A stretch of DNA of 54,389 nt from Nemertoderma westbladi (GCA_032718475.1 JAUCBJ010005792.1:22501-76889); one strand, 5' to 3'; positions 11,016-23,857 are shown, numbered from the stretch's first letter. The notes: generated from the sequence alone by a model not told the origin. A program made the numbers and translations.

Positions 11016-11716
11016 TCTGTAATTATTTGGCTATAGGAGCCCCTTGAAGTTGATATTGAATTTGTCTCACGTTTGGGTCCATGTCTCAAATTAGGCAGAA
11101 TGACTGTACTATATAATGATTTAAGCTTGATGTAACTGATACATTCAGTAGGCCTACCGGTACTGTAGTGTGACTTTCGGAAAGAAGTCAGATGCAATTA
11201 TAATGTATGTGTATAGGGGGCCTATGGTTTCTATACTTCAGATACTTAGATACAAAGGCCTAGCCTACATTTGTCTCTTGTTATGGTTATAATTTCCTTG
11301 TCTCAAATTAGGGGAAATTCATGGAAACCGATACCATATTAAAGACAGTAGTCAAATGTAAAACTATGAAATCTTTACCACATAAAAATAGTTTTATATA
11401 AAAATATAGCCTTTTTACTATAAAATGTCATAATTTCGAGAATCAGGTCAAAGTGGAATGCAAAAATCTCATATCGATTTTAAAACCTTAAAATTTATGA
11501 AAAAAAGCTTCGATTTTTGACGGGCCGCTAGAATATTATAAGTATATCCAATCCGGTTGAATTATACCTAACGATGTACAGGAATGGTTACAGATCATTA
11601 TTCGAATTAGTTTTAAGTAGGTTTCTGTAATTATTTGGCTATAGGAGCCCCTTGAAGTTGATATTGAATTTGTCTCACGTTTGGGTCCATGTCTCAAATT
11701 AGGCAGAATGACTGTA
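11016..11716. repeat. 93-bp direct repeat pair (11016-11108 and 11624-11716)
   Basis: Both copies start TCTGTAATTATTTGGCTATA and end AGGCAGAATGACTGTA, with no difference seen over 93 bp. They flank about 515 bp of AT-rich, unrelated sequence. The arrangement could be a small element with short direct termini or a recent segmental duplication. No TG...CA ends or primer-binding site are visible, so it is not called an LTR pair. Confidence 0.8.
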
Positions 11717-13149
11717 ATAAATAACGAAATGATAGAAGGTTTTCAATTTCACACATTTCTCCCTCTTATCTTGCCGCAAACTTTAGAATTGTGAGAAAGG
11801 CGTTATTCGTCTAAAAATCTAAATTGTTCGCTCTTTCAGATGGTATATTTTGTAATGTATTTCGATTTTTTAAAAGTGACTAAAATTTAAAATAAACAGG
11901 TGCGGTTTCTGTGAAATATCAGTTTTCATGGTGTCAAACAAAAAAAAACGACATTTTTTTGCAGATACGATAAAATTTCATTTTTCAAAAGCGGCAGATC
12001 GTCAAAATTTTTATGTAGATTGGGGTTTTTTGGGACACTGATTCGAATGGAACATGTTTTAGGGTTACCCAGATGTGAGAAATTACACTTTTTGGCACCC
12101 AATATGGTGCGCGAAAAGTGTTGATAGCCATAAAATTTCATTTTTCAAAACTATAACACAAAAATTATGCTCATATTTGGAATCCTCTTCAAATTTCGAT
12201 CTTGAAATGTACAAACATTCATTAGTACCAATTGGATCCATATTGTTTGAATTCGTAGATAACTTTTGCAAAACTTTAAATATATTTTTCTCAGAAACAT
12301 GGTTTCTGCGAATAATGCCTTTCTATATGCACCGCCACATATATTGCCAAGTTTCAGCTTGAACAGATTAAAAGCAAAGAAATGGGAGGACATTTGATAT
12401 TTATACATGTATATATACATTTATACATGTAGCCCTCAAGTGGTAGACTATTGAACTGATGGTATCTGAAGTCTCTATAAATACTAAACTTTTGTTCCAA
12501 CAAATCAACAAATAACATAAATTATCAACACCAAAGCTTTACATCCGATAAAGTAAAGTTATTAGCATGTCAAAACCACGGCTCCGCCAACTTCGTGGCT
12601 CGACCCACAAACTGAAAGAATCATGTGCCGCTCAGAGTTCGTCAAAGTTCTGTAGGGAGTTGTGGAAGATCGCTGAATTTCTACGGAGTGAGAAATAATA
12701 TGAAATGTAGCACTTTTCAGAATGTTAGCCAACAGTCAAGAATTGCCCATACAGTCATACAGTACGTATAGCATTACACCGGAAAATAATTAAACAATCT
12801 TGGAACGCATGTGTTTGAGCATCAAATCTAAAATTATAAATAATTTAGACAATGTGTTAGCCTCCATATAATTTAATACGTACGTAACCCTGTTGAAAAT
12901 TCATAGTACATTTCCTAGGATTTGCAAGTTCCTTGCTATCAGTTTATTACACTTGTCAAACTATGTTTAGTAATAAAAATTTGGTAAACTTGGTAGGGCA
13001 TGTAAGTTATTTCTTTAGTTTTAATAAATATTGCAAGTGTTACTTGCTCTCTTATATTTTGTAGGTACTTGCCATGTTCCTGCAAAGTATTGCATATGTG
13101 CAGATGTAGGATTACTGCAGTACTGTTAGTTGTTGGGCGAGCTTGTACT

Positions 13150-13926
13150 TGTACCAATTCAATTTGTTTCAATTGTGCTATATTAAGCTCAATATTATAT
13201 TCGTGTGATACATGGTTAGGGGGTAGCACTGTCGAACTAAAATCCATGTACATAAAACTAGTTAAACTTTTATTAAACGTACGAGTAACTACGCCGAACA
13301 AACTATGCCTTGTAGAATTAGGAATACCAGAAATAAGTGCAAAAATGAAAATTATTACGAAAAGTTAAATGGTTAGACTAATGAAAACGTGGGATATTAA
13401 TGACCCGGTATATATTATATACAATTATGTGTAAGAAAGTTCAATCCCCTGGTTATTTTATTTATATTTAGAAAATCTTATTAATACGAATGGAAATGAT
13501 TTCGTGCAAAATAATCTATTTTGTTTGAAGGACTCTATTAGAAAGATGGCTCTAGCACATACGAAGTATAAAACTTATCTAGACATAAACCCTAATTTAT
13601 CCGTGCATACAATTTATAAGGAATCAAATAATTTTATTCCAGATAGTAAACGTGTAAATTTTAGCAGATTTCGGTTAAGTTCGCACCGCCTACGGATAGA
13701 AATGGGCCGATGGGCCCGCATACCCAGTAGTGATCGTGTTTGTTTATGTGATGGCAATTCAGTACAAAATGAACATCATGCAATTTTAATGTGCCCAAAA
13801 ACCGCCTTTATAAGAAACAAGTATCGTATTGTAGGCCGCATTTGTATGTCCGATTTTATGGTTCAGTTTTCAAATAATATAATAGTAAGTGCAATTACAG
13901 AATGTTTAGAAGTATTAGATAACTAG
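13150..13926 (+). pseudogene. LINE relic: C-terminal post-RT region
   Basis: Two adjacent plus-strand segments in different frames look like the region after the reverse transcriptase domain of invertebrate non-LTR retrotransposons. The first (to about 13366) contains SILYSCDTWLGG and LVKLLLNVRVTTPN, as in the thumb-following region. The second (13504-13923) contains RLSSHRLRIEMGRWARIP and the CLCDG...EHHAILMC zinc-knuckle-like motif. Frame breaks and the absence of an RT core show that it is dead and 5'-truncated. Clade not assigned. Confidence 0.6.
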
Positions 13927-13929
13927 AAT

Positions 13930-16900
13930 TCATGTAAATTTGTATTAAGTTGGACTGTATCTTTGTCGCAATGGTATATTTACAAGTTATTATTGTAAAT
14001 TTATTTAATTGATTTAATTTGGAAGATATTGTCAATAAACATATATATATATACCTGCCTGAGGCTAAGCATAACCATGTCACTGTATTCTGTATTACAT
14101 ACAGGTAAGCAGTTTCAGTTGGGCCTGCCAGTTGTCAGGTCAGAAAGCAGCTATCCCAGGTAGCCCATGACGTCCACGAAAGAATTTGAACGTTCATATT
14201 TGGTAATTTTTTCCTGCGAATCTGAACATCTATGAAATATCGATTAATATAGTGATACCGGTATTTTTATGGTGTAGAAAGTGGGTCCCTATTCGTAAAA
14301 AATAGATCCACCACAAGTTTTTCTTATTCTAGAATGTTTTTGGTGGTTTTGAGTACCCAGTGACATAATGGAGAGCAAGGTCTTAATGGAGAAAGAAAAC
14401 TAGGGGTGTGCCAGATATCCGGCCGGGCCTGAATCCCGGCCTAATTTTGAGAAAAATAAATAATCAACTTTTTTTTAATTTTTTGGCCGCATTTCAATTT
14501 CAACGAATTGTTGACAAAATTTACAATTAATGTAAATTTTCAAAAAAACTTCAAAATAAATTTTCTTTTAAATTCAAACAAATATAACTATAAACAAATA
14601 CAATGGAATACAATGCAATTCATAGTTTGTATCATATTCATTCATAAGCCTATTATCTCCTTCCACGTATAATAGAAATATCATAGGTAATAAACAGTGA
14701 CCATATTATTATTATTAATATTATTAATATTATTATTAATATTATTATAATTTCGGAACGGTTGTGTGGCCCGTCCAGCATATAATTATTATGTTATATC
14801 ATATTTATATAATAGAAAACCTAATACAATACTGGTATATAACACAAAAATAGGAAACATGTAAAGTAAACTAAATAAAGTAAAGTACACTAAAGTCTCT
14901 TGTTTTTGGATGGTGTACTATTGAGACAGACAAGTGAACTTATAGACTGTCCCGCAGTAGTACAAATTGGAGATGGTTGTGGAAAAAACACATCAAGACC
15001 CATTCTGATATAAAGCCTGAAAAATTGGACGGTGAAACACTCAGCACGCGAGAAAAAAGCTACGCCCCACAACAGTACAGTTTCACACAGGAATCCCCCC
15101 CCCCCCCCCCCCCCACCAATCGGCACGCGTACACACATACACCAACATACCCCCCCCCCCCCCCCCACACATAATAATAAAATATTATATTAAAATAAAA
15201 AGAAATGCATTATAAATTGAATTAATGGACCCATTCTTATTTATTTAGCCACTAGCAGATTGGAGTGAAATTATATGATTCTTTAGATTCCTATTGTACA
15301 AATGTTTAGAACCATGAAAATGTTTGACATTGTCAGGTACAGTAGTTCATTCCAGAGGGACATGCACTGATAAAGAGAAGATGATTTTGCAATGTTAGTT
15401 CTATATAATGGCAAATGATAATCATTTTTTGATCTAGTGTTTCGACTGTGAATTTGTTTGTTCAAAATTAGTTTACAAGTAAGCGAGAATAACCCATTCT
15501 ATATTTATATAAAAATTGAATGCATTTAAAAAGGAATAGGAATTTGAATTTTAAAATGTTCAGCTTGAAAAATAGATCGGCAGTATGATATTTGTATGGT
15601 TTTAAAAGTATAATACGTACAATGTTTTTCTGCAGTTTTATAAGTGGATAATCAATTCATAATAGCACAAGTATATCTGTATCAATATCTGTACTGAGAT
15701 ACTAATAATCGCCAGTTATACATAAACCTTAGGCCCTACTTATACCGTTAAAACTAAAGCCCTCTCTCAGGTGTTGGGAGGCACATGTGGCTGAAGTATA
15801 AATTGATATTACAGCAGCATGAACTAATATAGCTTGAGAGGGATTTGGGTTATTACTATCCTGGCCAATGGGAGATCGCGTGTGCTGCTTCGCCATTGGC
15901 TGTTGCCTTGGTTTGTTGATTATCCCTATCTTACTATGTGTTGGCAACGGCTTGTGGTTAGTAAGCCGATGTCAATAGTTGGTTGTTATATGCACCAATA
16001 AATATACACATATGTAGGACAATAGGTTTAACATTTAGTAAACAATGATAGCTTGCGCAGCCATCTAACTGTCCAGCTTGGTTCCTCTAGCAGACTCCCT
16101 GATTGTAAAGTTAACTTTTGGGGTTGGCATACAATCGGGGTGCTAACAGATTTTTCCACTTTGGTTATTACCTTATCTTGAAGTGACATATTGGTTTTGG
16201 GGTGAAAAAGTGCCTGTCCCGTAACTAAACTAAACACCTAATATTATATATATTATATATAATATATAATTGTACACGTGTGCCCATATACTAATTATAA
16301 CTAGTCAATAATTATTATAATGTTAGAGTATATCAATGGTTGATATCTTGAGTATAGTGAAAATAATGTTCTAGATTATTTACCATGAAATATATAATTA
16401 CATTAAAAATACATCAATAAGTTTCGTTTAACAATTAATAACGAATTTTTAGGAAATGTTAATATTAATGTGTGTTTACTGTTACTGTTATTATTGTTTT
16501 GATTATTGCTATGGGGCCAATTTATTGGTAATATATATTTGTAGATATGTAATATTGTTCAAATAATAAGTCCAATATTAAACACCCATCGGTGCAAACA
16601 AAGCTTTATAATGTATAAATAATATATTTATTTAATAAGCACAAAATTTAATAAATTGATTAATATTATTAACCGCAAAAAATTATAACACAAATCGGCT
16701 TAGCTATTCATTTATTTAGTATATTATTATTATTGTTTCCATTAAAGTATAAAAATAAATATAATTTATATTTTTAATTTCTACGGAAGTTAATTAATTC
16801 AAGAGTTAAAAAATTATTAAAATATTTACCCGGATTTATATTTGTTAGAAAGGGGCAAAGTGGCCCAACTACCGGTAATCATATAAAGTTTCTCAAGACG

Positions 16901-17300
16901 CAACATAATATGATATAATATGTTCTGAAAGCTCCGAGTCTGTAGAATTGGGTGCGAGTATTAGTAGACCTTAAATATTATCTGTAAAAAATATACTGAT
17001 TTGATTGTAAATGTAATGAGAACCTGGTTACGACTGACATTTTATGGTGCGACTGACACTGCCAAGTGACAATCACACATTACACGTTCGTGGGGCCTTC
17101 GCGCATCACGAAGTGAGCAAAGCCTTTAGCATATGGGCACCATTAACGAGTCGTCTGCCGTTAGTCAGAAGTCTTCAAAACAATACTCGTCCTCATCTTG
17201 TGCTTCGTTGCGTTCGTTCGTTTTTGACCAAACTTCAGATTCTTTCTAAACTTTTGACGGACTACATACGTACAAAGTTTCGTTTAATTTCATCGAGTCA
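13930..17300. other. Non-coding intronic stretch with microsatellites
   Basis: AT-rich sequence with an ATT/AAT microsatellite (about 14710-14752), two C-homopolymers (about 15097-15115 and 15150-15167) and an AT palindrome near 16243-16270. The text around 14404 (GGGGTGTGCC, then CCGG-rich) recalls hAT-type ends, but no partner end was found. No gene. Confidence 0.45.
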
Positions 17301-17527
17301 AATTACGTTACAATATTGTTGGAATGTGATCAGGTCCAGGAGCCTTTCCGGGTTTCATCTTCAACAAGTTCTTGTAAACCTCATGGGATTCAAAGACAAT
17401 ATGGTTGGGAATATTTTGGTTGGGCTGGTTCAAGTCAGAAGTAAGATTCTTGTTGGTGTTCTTCTTATCTGAAGTACATTTATGCGCATTGGTACTGGAA
17501 TCAACTGTAAAAGCAGATACAAAGGTC

Positions 17528-19151
17528 TGTGGCGCCACTAACTCTAACTCAACTTACTTCGTGGCTCGCCCCAAGTTACTGAACTGACTTTTCCTATTCT
17601 TATGCTCTTCTGATATTCTGATTGTACAGTGTACTGCTTACTGTACCGGTAGCTTAATAATAATATATATATATTCCTCTAGAGATTATTATTAAACATC
17701 TCTCATCCCAAATTTACTTATTTCAGACGTACAGTGCTCTGTGACGTCTCTACAGGCTCACCCCGTGCAATCCTACCCAGCGAGTGGAGGCGGCACGCTT
17801 TCAACTTGATCCACAACCTCTCGCACACGGGTGTCTGGCCCACGCATAAGGCTGTGGCCTCCAGATTCGTTTGGGATGGTATAAATCGTGACGTCCGCTG
17901 TTGGTGTCAGGAATGCCACGACTGTCAAAGCTCCAAAATCCATTGCCATGTCCGAGCCCCCCTCAACATCCGTATTCCACCAAGTGATCGCTTCAGCAGC
18001 CTCCACATCGACCTGGTGGGTCCCCTACCAGAGAGTGAAGGGATGATATATCTCCCCACCATCATCGACCGCTTCACCAGGTGGCCAGAGGCAATCCCTA
18101 TGCCCAACTCGGTTACGACAACAAACGCTAAAAACTTTATCCGGCATTGGATATCCCGTTTTGGCGTCCCCTTAGATATCACCTCGGATCGGGGATCACA
18201 GTTCACTTCGGAACTTTGGCCTGAAGTGAATAAACTGCTGGGCACTGCGACGTTCCAAACCACAGCTTACCACCTGCAAGCCAATGGCATGGTCGAGCGC
18301 CTGCACAGACAACTCAAGGCTGCCATCAAGGCCCGTACGACAGGCTCTAACTGGATGAATGAGTTACCACTCGTCATGCTCGGCATCTGTTTGGCCTGGC
18401 GAGAGGATCCAGACTGCTCACCAGCCGACCTGGTATTTGGCGAATCACTCCGCCTCTCGGGCGAGTTCTTCCAGTCGCATGACTCCCGCACCTATCAGCC
18501 AACCGAGGCTTTCGCCCACCAACTGGAGACTGACATTTGCAAACCACTCCCACCCCCTCCAACTCATCACACCGAACGTACACCACATATGCCAGCACAC
18601 CTCACAGCCACTGGCTACGTCTACGTTCGTGTAGATAAGGTCAAAGGCCCACTGGTGCGGCCATACGACGGATCCTTCAAGATCCTGGCCCAGCATGACA
18701 AGTACTACACTCTTGATGTGAAGGGCAAACAGGATAACGTTTCCATTGATAGACTTAAGCCGGCCTATAAATCACCGCCACCTCCCACCTCCCTTCTCAA
18801 AAGTATCGGCTCCACCAGCACTACCACAACCCTCTCCCACGCTGCAGCTGACTTCCAGGTCTGGCCGAGCTGTCAGACACCCGGTTCGTTTCCAGGCAGC
18901 TACCATCCCGTCGTAGTACTCCGCTGGGGGGGGGGGGGGCAATGTGGTGCCACTAACTCTAACTTAACTTAATTCGTGGCTCGCCCCAAGTTACTGAACT
19001 GACTTTTTCCTATTCTTATGCTCTTCTGATATTCTGATTGTACAGTGTACTGCTTACCGTACTGGTAGCATAATAATAATATATATATATTCCTCTAGAG
19101 ATTATTATTAAACGTCTCTCATCCCAAATTTACTTATTTCGGACTTCCACA
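17528..19151 (+). mobile_element. Ty3/gypsy deletion derivative with two ~207-bp LTRs
   Basis: 5' LTR 17528-17733, 3' LTR 18943-19151. Both start TGTGGYGCCACTAACTC and end in CA, with a handful of differences. A 4-bp target duplication GGTC lies at 17524-17527 and 19152-19155. A poly-G tract (about 18926-18938) stands as polypurine tract before the 3' LTR. The internal region begins inside the integrase gene directly after the 5' LTR, so primer-binding site, gag, protease, RT and RNase H are all missing. It sits inside the minus-strand LINE. Confidence 0.85.
17734..18970 (+). pseudogene. Ty3/gypsy integrase, N-terminally truncated polyprotein
   Basis: About 400 codons remain open. First comes an HHCC zinc module (LIHNLSHTG ... 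CQECHDC). Then the catalytic core follows, with D in HIDLVGPLP, D in TSDRGSQF and E in ANGMVERLHR; the last two are separated by 35 residues, the DD35E spacing of retroviral-type integrases. A GPY/F-like module (KGPLVRPYDGSF) and a Pro-rich tail follow. Integrase joins the element's cDNA to host DNA. With no ATG and no upstream gag-pol it cannot act on its own. The frame runs into the 3' LTR. Confidence 0.85.
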
Positions 19152-19388
19152 GGTCTCAATAAATAGGTTGGCCTTCTTGGTGCTATCAGTGACAATGTTA
19201 CCCTGAGAATCCTTCATTGCTGGTTGGCTGATTTGCGACTCATTTGAGATTTGGTGTAACGCCAGAATTTTTTTGTATTTTTGTGTTGCAGAATCCGATT
19301 TTCATAGTTTTGCATGGCTTCCATGTATGCTACTTCAATAAGAATGTTTATATCATCCAGAAAATCCTGCAGTATTGAATGTCAAGGA

Positions 19389-20402
19389 CTAGTCAAGGAC
19401 AGTTTGGTTCTGTGACGTTCTTCGATGAGCACAATGGAGCAGTTTCTTGATTTGTGGATGCTGTCTGGGACGATTACAGGACTTCAAAGGAACGCAATCA
19501 GAAATTATGGAGTTCAGAATAAATTCAAGTGCTTTAGAATTTTGTATAGCATTGAAATTTCCATTAACCACATCATCCCAGGTAATCTGTGCACAGATTC
19601 CATTAACTACATCCCAGTTAACACTACTCCAGTCACGAGTAACTGATGTGCTACTTCCAGAACTGACAGGAGGGAGGGTGGCATATAGGATTCTATGATC
19701 ACTCTTTTTATCGGAGAGACCGAATCGTTCACCCACAAATACATTCTCAACTAGGTTTGGAACATTAGTAAGTAACAAATCTAAGATACCACCTTTTATA
19801 TGAGTTGGGTCAGAGATAAGCTGATGCAGATTAAGTTCCAAGATTGATTCTAGAAATCTAGCCGTGATCGAAGGATAATGACAAATTGGAGCAGGGCAAG
19901 GAATATTCCAATCTATGTGCCAAAAATTAAAGGTGCCTGTTATTAGAGTTTGGAGATTCGAATAAAGGGGAACAAGTCTTTAAATCTTCAATGAAAGCAA
20001 GGTACAGGTAGTTAAAGGAACATTCTGGTGCCATATACGGGTCTGAAATATAAACACAGCCAATCCCGAAAGGGAACACTATACACATTGAGGTCAACCC
20101 AGATACTTTCCCCTTTATCAGGGAGATCTACCTCAGAGGGCAGCAAATCATTGGAGACAATCATTGCTACACAAACCGCCACAGTTTGGCCCTGGATGAT
20201 TATGGCGATAAATAAGAAATCCATCAAGTCCTGCATTCGCAAAAATATCATCAGATTCTTCTTCAAGAAGCTGAGTTTCTGTTAAACAGATAATTAGGGG
20301 ATTAGCGTTGAAAGTAGATACCAGTAACTTCAAGGCAGAAATTTTATTAAGGATTGATTGACAGTTAAAACATAATACCATTGGCTTTTTAACAATGCAC
20401 AA
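19389..20402 (-). pseudogene. LINE endonuclease (APE type), broken
   Basis: Minus-strand pieces cover an apurinic-type endonuclease. The start shows CFNCQSILNKISALK and LIICLTETQL, the middle GGLCSNDCLQ and GESIWVDLNVY, and the end LISDPTHIKGGILDLLLTN with SDHRIL, the usual catalytic SDH. Such domains nick genomic DNA for target-primed reverse transcription. At least two frame breaks separate the pieces. Confidence 0.7.
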
Positions 20403-20491
20403 TCAGGGATAAGTTTAGACTGGTTGGCTGAGTGCAGTTGTCCTAGGCTTGAGTCGTTCCTGAAGAGATTGCTGATGGGGCACCAGATGAT

Positions 20492-21423
20492 TTAGGCAAT
20501 GAATCTGTTGCAGCATCGACTAATGTACGTGTACCGGGTTACTGTTTCGGTTTGCTTGATGGCGCATATATTCCTGCTTTGCTTGAAGTTTGGTAAGGTC
20601 TTACTAACATAAACATTGGAGTGTAATTGCGAATCTCTTAGCTTCCTTTTGGATTTAAGAATAACAGACTTAGCACTGAGGGACTTGAGTTTAATGATAA
20701 ATAAAGGTGGTTTGTTGTCCTTCTTCCCCCGACGATAAATAATTTTATCCACTGGGTTATTATTACCATTGCCTTCCGCGAGACCAAAATCACTCGTTAA
20801 GAAGCTATTTACTGAATCAATATCATTACTCGCATTAGTAGGAAGTGGTAGGCCAGATACAACAATATTTAGTTCACGTTTCTGCTGTTCATGGATTTCC
20901 CTTCCCACATCATCAATAGAGAGAAGCATCAGATCTTGTCTGATTCTTCTTCTGTTTGTGGATCTGCCAGCCATTTGAGTTTGGGTTAAGAGGGGTGATA
21001 CCAGGGATAGCATCTGCACATGTTACTTTGGATACTGCCGACGTTAATCTACTGATCTCACTTTTCAGAGTGGGATTGACGATTCGAGACAAGTGCTTCA
21101 ACCGATGTTGTTGAATCTGACTTTATAGTCAGGGTTCCTTTACTTTCGCATGGAGTGCAGATTTGCAATTCACTTGTGGATAGATTCAGACAGGAGCCAT
21201 GAATCCAGGCAGCACAAGTTTCTCACCCCAAACAATTGTTACCTACAACCTTTTAGCAGCAGTGGGGACACAAGGTGTCTTTGAGGCAACCAGCGCAATG
21301 TGCTTCATAGGCATCTTTCTCAATAAAAAGAGCTGCACATACATCACAATTGAATAGTTTCGAAATATCAATTCCTTTGCTGTTAGTAAGTGTCGGTTTT
21401 GTGGATTTCCTTCTCAAAACCAT
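20492..21423 (-). pseudogene. LINE ORF1 with Cys/His cluster, broken
   Basis: The minus-strand frame opens with ATG at 21423 (MVLRRKSTKPTL). It soon shows a CDVC...H..C...CPHCC cluster of zinc-binding type, common at the N-terminus of CR1/L2-type ORF1 proteins. It then breaks and resumes downstream as a frame ending near 20492 containing ELNIVVSGLP and DKIIYRRGKKD, which resembles the RNA-binding part of LINE ORF1 proteins. The expected role is nucleic-acid chaperoning in the retrotransposon RNP. Stops between the two parts make it a pseudogene. Confidence 0.6.
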
Positions 21424-21693
21424 CGTAGCAGTGTACTAAATTTAGTTAGTTTAGTTTTAGTACTAAATTTAGTGTGTTAAATTTTAATAATAATACAATA
21501 ATCAAGCAAGCAAGTAATACTGTAATTGCAGCAGGTTTTAGTACAGCAATAGGAGTGCTAGTGTAGTACAGGTAGCCTACTCCAGTGGTACCGGTACTCT
21601 ACCTAGAGTGTAGAGCACAAACTCTGAAACTACTGCTGTACTGACCTACGGTACTAAAAATATCAGAATATAGGATAGGCCTACAATACAAAC

Positions 21694-22092
21694 ATGTCTG
21701 ACCAACCGAAAACTCGGTTTACTTGGAACACTGGTGCGATTGCAAGGGCGTGGTCTATTAGCCGAGTTGGCTATGGTAAGAAAGCGAAATTCTTTCGTGA
21801 TTGCATGCTGAACAAAAGTTTCTACGTACAGAATCCCAACCTATTGATCCTAAACCTGATAGCACTGACATCGGTGTCCTGGACAACCTATTTCATACTT
21901 CGCGTTGCCACTCGACATCCAGACATCCACATTGATAAACGCCGTCGGTTCCCGTGGGACGAGTGGAAGCAGGGCGATCAGTACCACTTCCTGATGAATG
22001 ACGGATCGGGTAAGCTCAGAAACAACGCCGGCAAAACAAACATAAAGAACGGAGAAATGTTTACATCCGATGAATTGTTTCCCAAATATTGA
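21694..22092 (+). CDS. NDUFA4-family small mitochondrial protein (nested gene)
   Basis: An uninterrupted 132-codon frame starts at ATG (MSDQPKTRFTWNTG). Residues about 45-100 look like the NDUFA4/NDUFA4L2/C15orf48 family: a single hydrophobic segment (LLILNLIALTSVSWTTYFI) running into LRVATRHPDIHIDKRRR, then PWDEWKQGDQYHFL, which parallels the family's PW...NDQYKF pattern. In animals these proteins associate with cytochrome c oxidase (complex IV) in the inner mitochondrial membrane. The copy is longer than the usual 80-odd residues owing to a basic N-terminal extension of about 45 residues. It is intronless and lies inside intron 1 of the RIN-like gene on the same strand, so it may be a retroposed copy. 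Recognition is by pattern only. Confidence 0.55.
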   Translation: MSDQPKTRFTWNTGAIARAWSISRVGYGKKAKFFRDCMLNKSFYVQNPNLLILNLIALTSVSWTTYFILRVATRHPDIHIDKRRRFPWDEWKQGDQYHFLMNDGSGKLRNNAGKTNIKNGEMFTSDELFPKY

Positions 22093-22961
22093 GAGAACTT
22101 ACGTAGCGCGTAGATGCCTCTATAACTGTCGGAGCACGATATACTATACGAACCTAATGGACAAAAATTATATAGGCCTAGAGGCCTACAGTAACCTGAT
22201 AACGGTATACCGGTATTTGTATACACTGGTGCGACATGAGACTAAATCATTGGGGAGGAGCATCTTAACTCATCCAAAAACAAGCCTTTGAAATCATTAG
22301 GTATTTGAATCCAGTCTTCTCATTGCAGCATTGTTCATCAAATCACGAGATATTAAATTAAATTAAAGATCAATTAGGCCTATGTATGTATTCCAATATT
22401 CTTCATATGGGCGAATTGAAGTGCTTAAAATAAGTTATTAAACGAAATAATTAAAATTGTTATATCAACACGAAGGTAGGCCTTTACAATAATAAGGAAT
22501 ATTATTAACAATATTAGACAACCAATAAAATTAACTCACCTTTTCCGCCTCCGATTCAACCCATGTTACATAAATACCCGTTCTGGAATGAATAATATTT
22601 ATGTTGTTGGCTCCCTTTGACTACCATTGAGAGCCTTCCTATTTTGTTTCGATGGCATCTAACATACGATTGTACACTACCCAGTAGACACACAGTAGCT
22701 ACACAGGAACATACTGTAGTACGCTTATTGTGTATCAGCTGAAGCTTTGCTCTCCCAACATATTACCGGTATAATCAAGATCTTGTGATGCATAAAGTAA
22801 CACTTTAAAATGCTTGTAATTGGTTGAGTTGAAATGCCCATTCTCAGGATTTAGTCTCATGTCACTGATGCGATGCGCCTTAAATTAAAAACAATTAAGT
22901 TTTAGGTTACCGGTATCATAGTCGTAGTCCAATAGAACATTATAAGATAATGATAGATGTT
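22093..22961. other. Non-coding stretch after nested gene
   Basis: Possible 3' UTR of the nested gene, then AT-rich intronic DNA with several TACCGGTA and TAGGCCTA palindromes. No further gene seen. Confidence 0.4.
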
Positions 22962-23857
22962 GGGACTACTGTAGGATAGGGTTGGGACGATACTACTGTA
23001 GGATAGGGTTGGGACGATACTACTGTAGGAAAGGGTTGGGACGATACTACTGTAGGATAGGGTTGGGACGATACTACTGTAGGATAGGGTTGGGACGATA
23101 CTACTGTAGGATGGGGTTGGGACGATACTACTGTAGGATGGGGTTGGGACGATACTACTGTAGGATAGGGTTGGGACGATACTACTGTAGGATAGGGTTG
23201 GGACGATACTACTGTAGGATGGGGTTGGGACGATACTACTGTAGGATAGGGTTGGGACGATACTACTGTAGGAAAGGGTTGGGACGATACTACTGTAGGA
23301 TAGGGTTGGGACGATACTACTGTAGGAAAGGGTTGGGACGATACTACTGTAGGATAGGGTTGGGACGATACTACTGTAGGATGGGGTTGGGACGATACTA
23401 CTGTAGGATAGGGTTGGGACGATACTACTGTAGGATAGGGTTGGGACGATACTACTGTAGGATGGGGTTGGGACGATACTACTGTAGGATAGGGTTGGGA
23501 CGATACTACTGTAGGATAGGGTTGGGACGATACTACTGTAGGATAGGGTTGGGACGGTACTACTGTAGGATAGGGTTGGGACGATACTACTGTAGGATAG
23601 GGTTGGGACGATACTACTGTAGGATAGGGTTGGGACGCAGCTACTGTAGGATAGGGTTGGGACGATACTACTGTAGGGTAGGGTTGGGACGATACTACTG
23701 TAGGATAGGGTTGGGACGATACTACTGTAGGATAGGGTTGGGACGATACTACTGTAGGATAGGGTTGGGACGATACTACTGTAGGATAGGGTTGGGACGA
23801 TACTACTGTAGGATAGGGTTGGGACGATACTACTGTAGGATAGGGTTGGGACGCAGC
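22962..23857. repeat. 27-bp minisatellite, about 33 copies
   Basis: The unit is GATACTACTGTAGGATAGGG plus TTGGGAC (27 bp). Variants are GGAAAGGG, GGATGGGG and single substitutions. A terminal variant GGGACGCAGCT at about 23632-23642 recurs at 23848-23858, exactly 216 bp (8 units) later, indicating block duplication. Nine-residue open frames on both strands (GRYYCRIGL and PTLSYSSIV) reflect the 27-bp period and are not genes. Confidence 0.95.

Larger units (their letters stand above)
17310..21430 (-). mobile_element. CR1/L2-like LINE, minus strand, split by an LTR element
   Basis: Read on the minus strand from about 21430: an ORF1-like protein with a Cys/His cluster, then an endonuclease (about 20402 down to 19389), a connecting region (to 19156) and the first RT residues (17523 to about 17310, with LKMKPGKAPGPDHIP). 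The rest of RT and the 3' end are missing. A gypsy element at 17528-19151 interrupts it; removing that element and one GGTC copy restores a continuous frame reading NLFIETFVSAF across the joint. Several frameshifts and stops elsewhere mark an old, inactive copy. Confidence 0.8.

Noticed and set aside
11016-11716. 93-bp direct repeats as LTRs of a small retrotransposon
   Set aside because: No TG...CA ends, target duplication, primer-binding site or polypurine tract; the interior is unremarkable AT-rich DNA.
14404-14460. hAT-like terminal sequence (GGGGTGTGCC)
   Set aside because: Only one end is visible and no matching inverted end or 8-bp duplication was found nearby.
17044-17472. Plus-strand 142-codon frame before the gypsy element
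   Set aside because: Its second half is antisense to the LINE RT segment on the minus strand, and the first half has no recognisable domain.
22962-23857. Interstitial telomere array
   Set aside because: The unit contains TAGGGTTGGG, which resembles telomere repeats, but the period is 27 bp and the remaining bases are unrelated.
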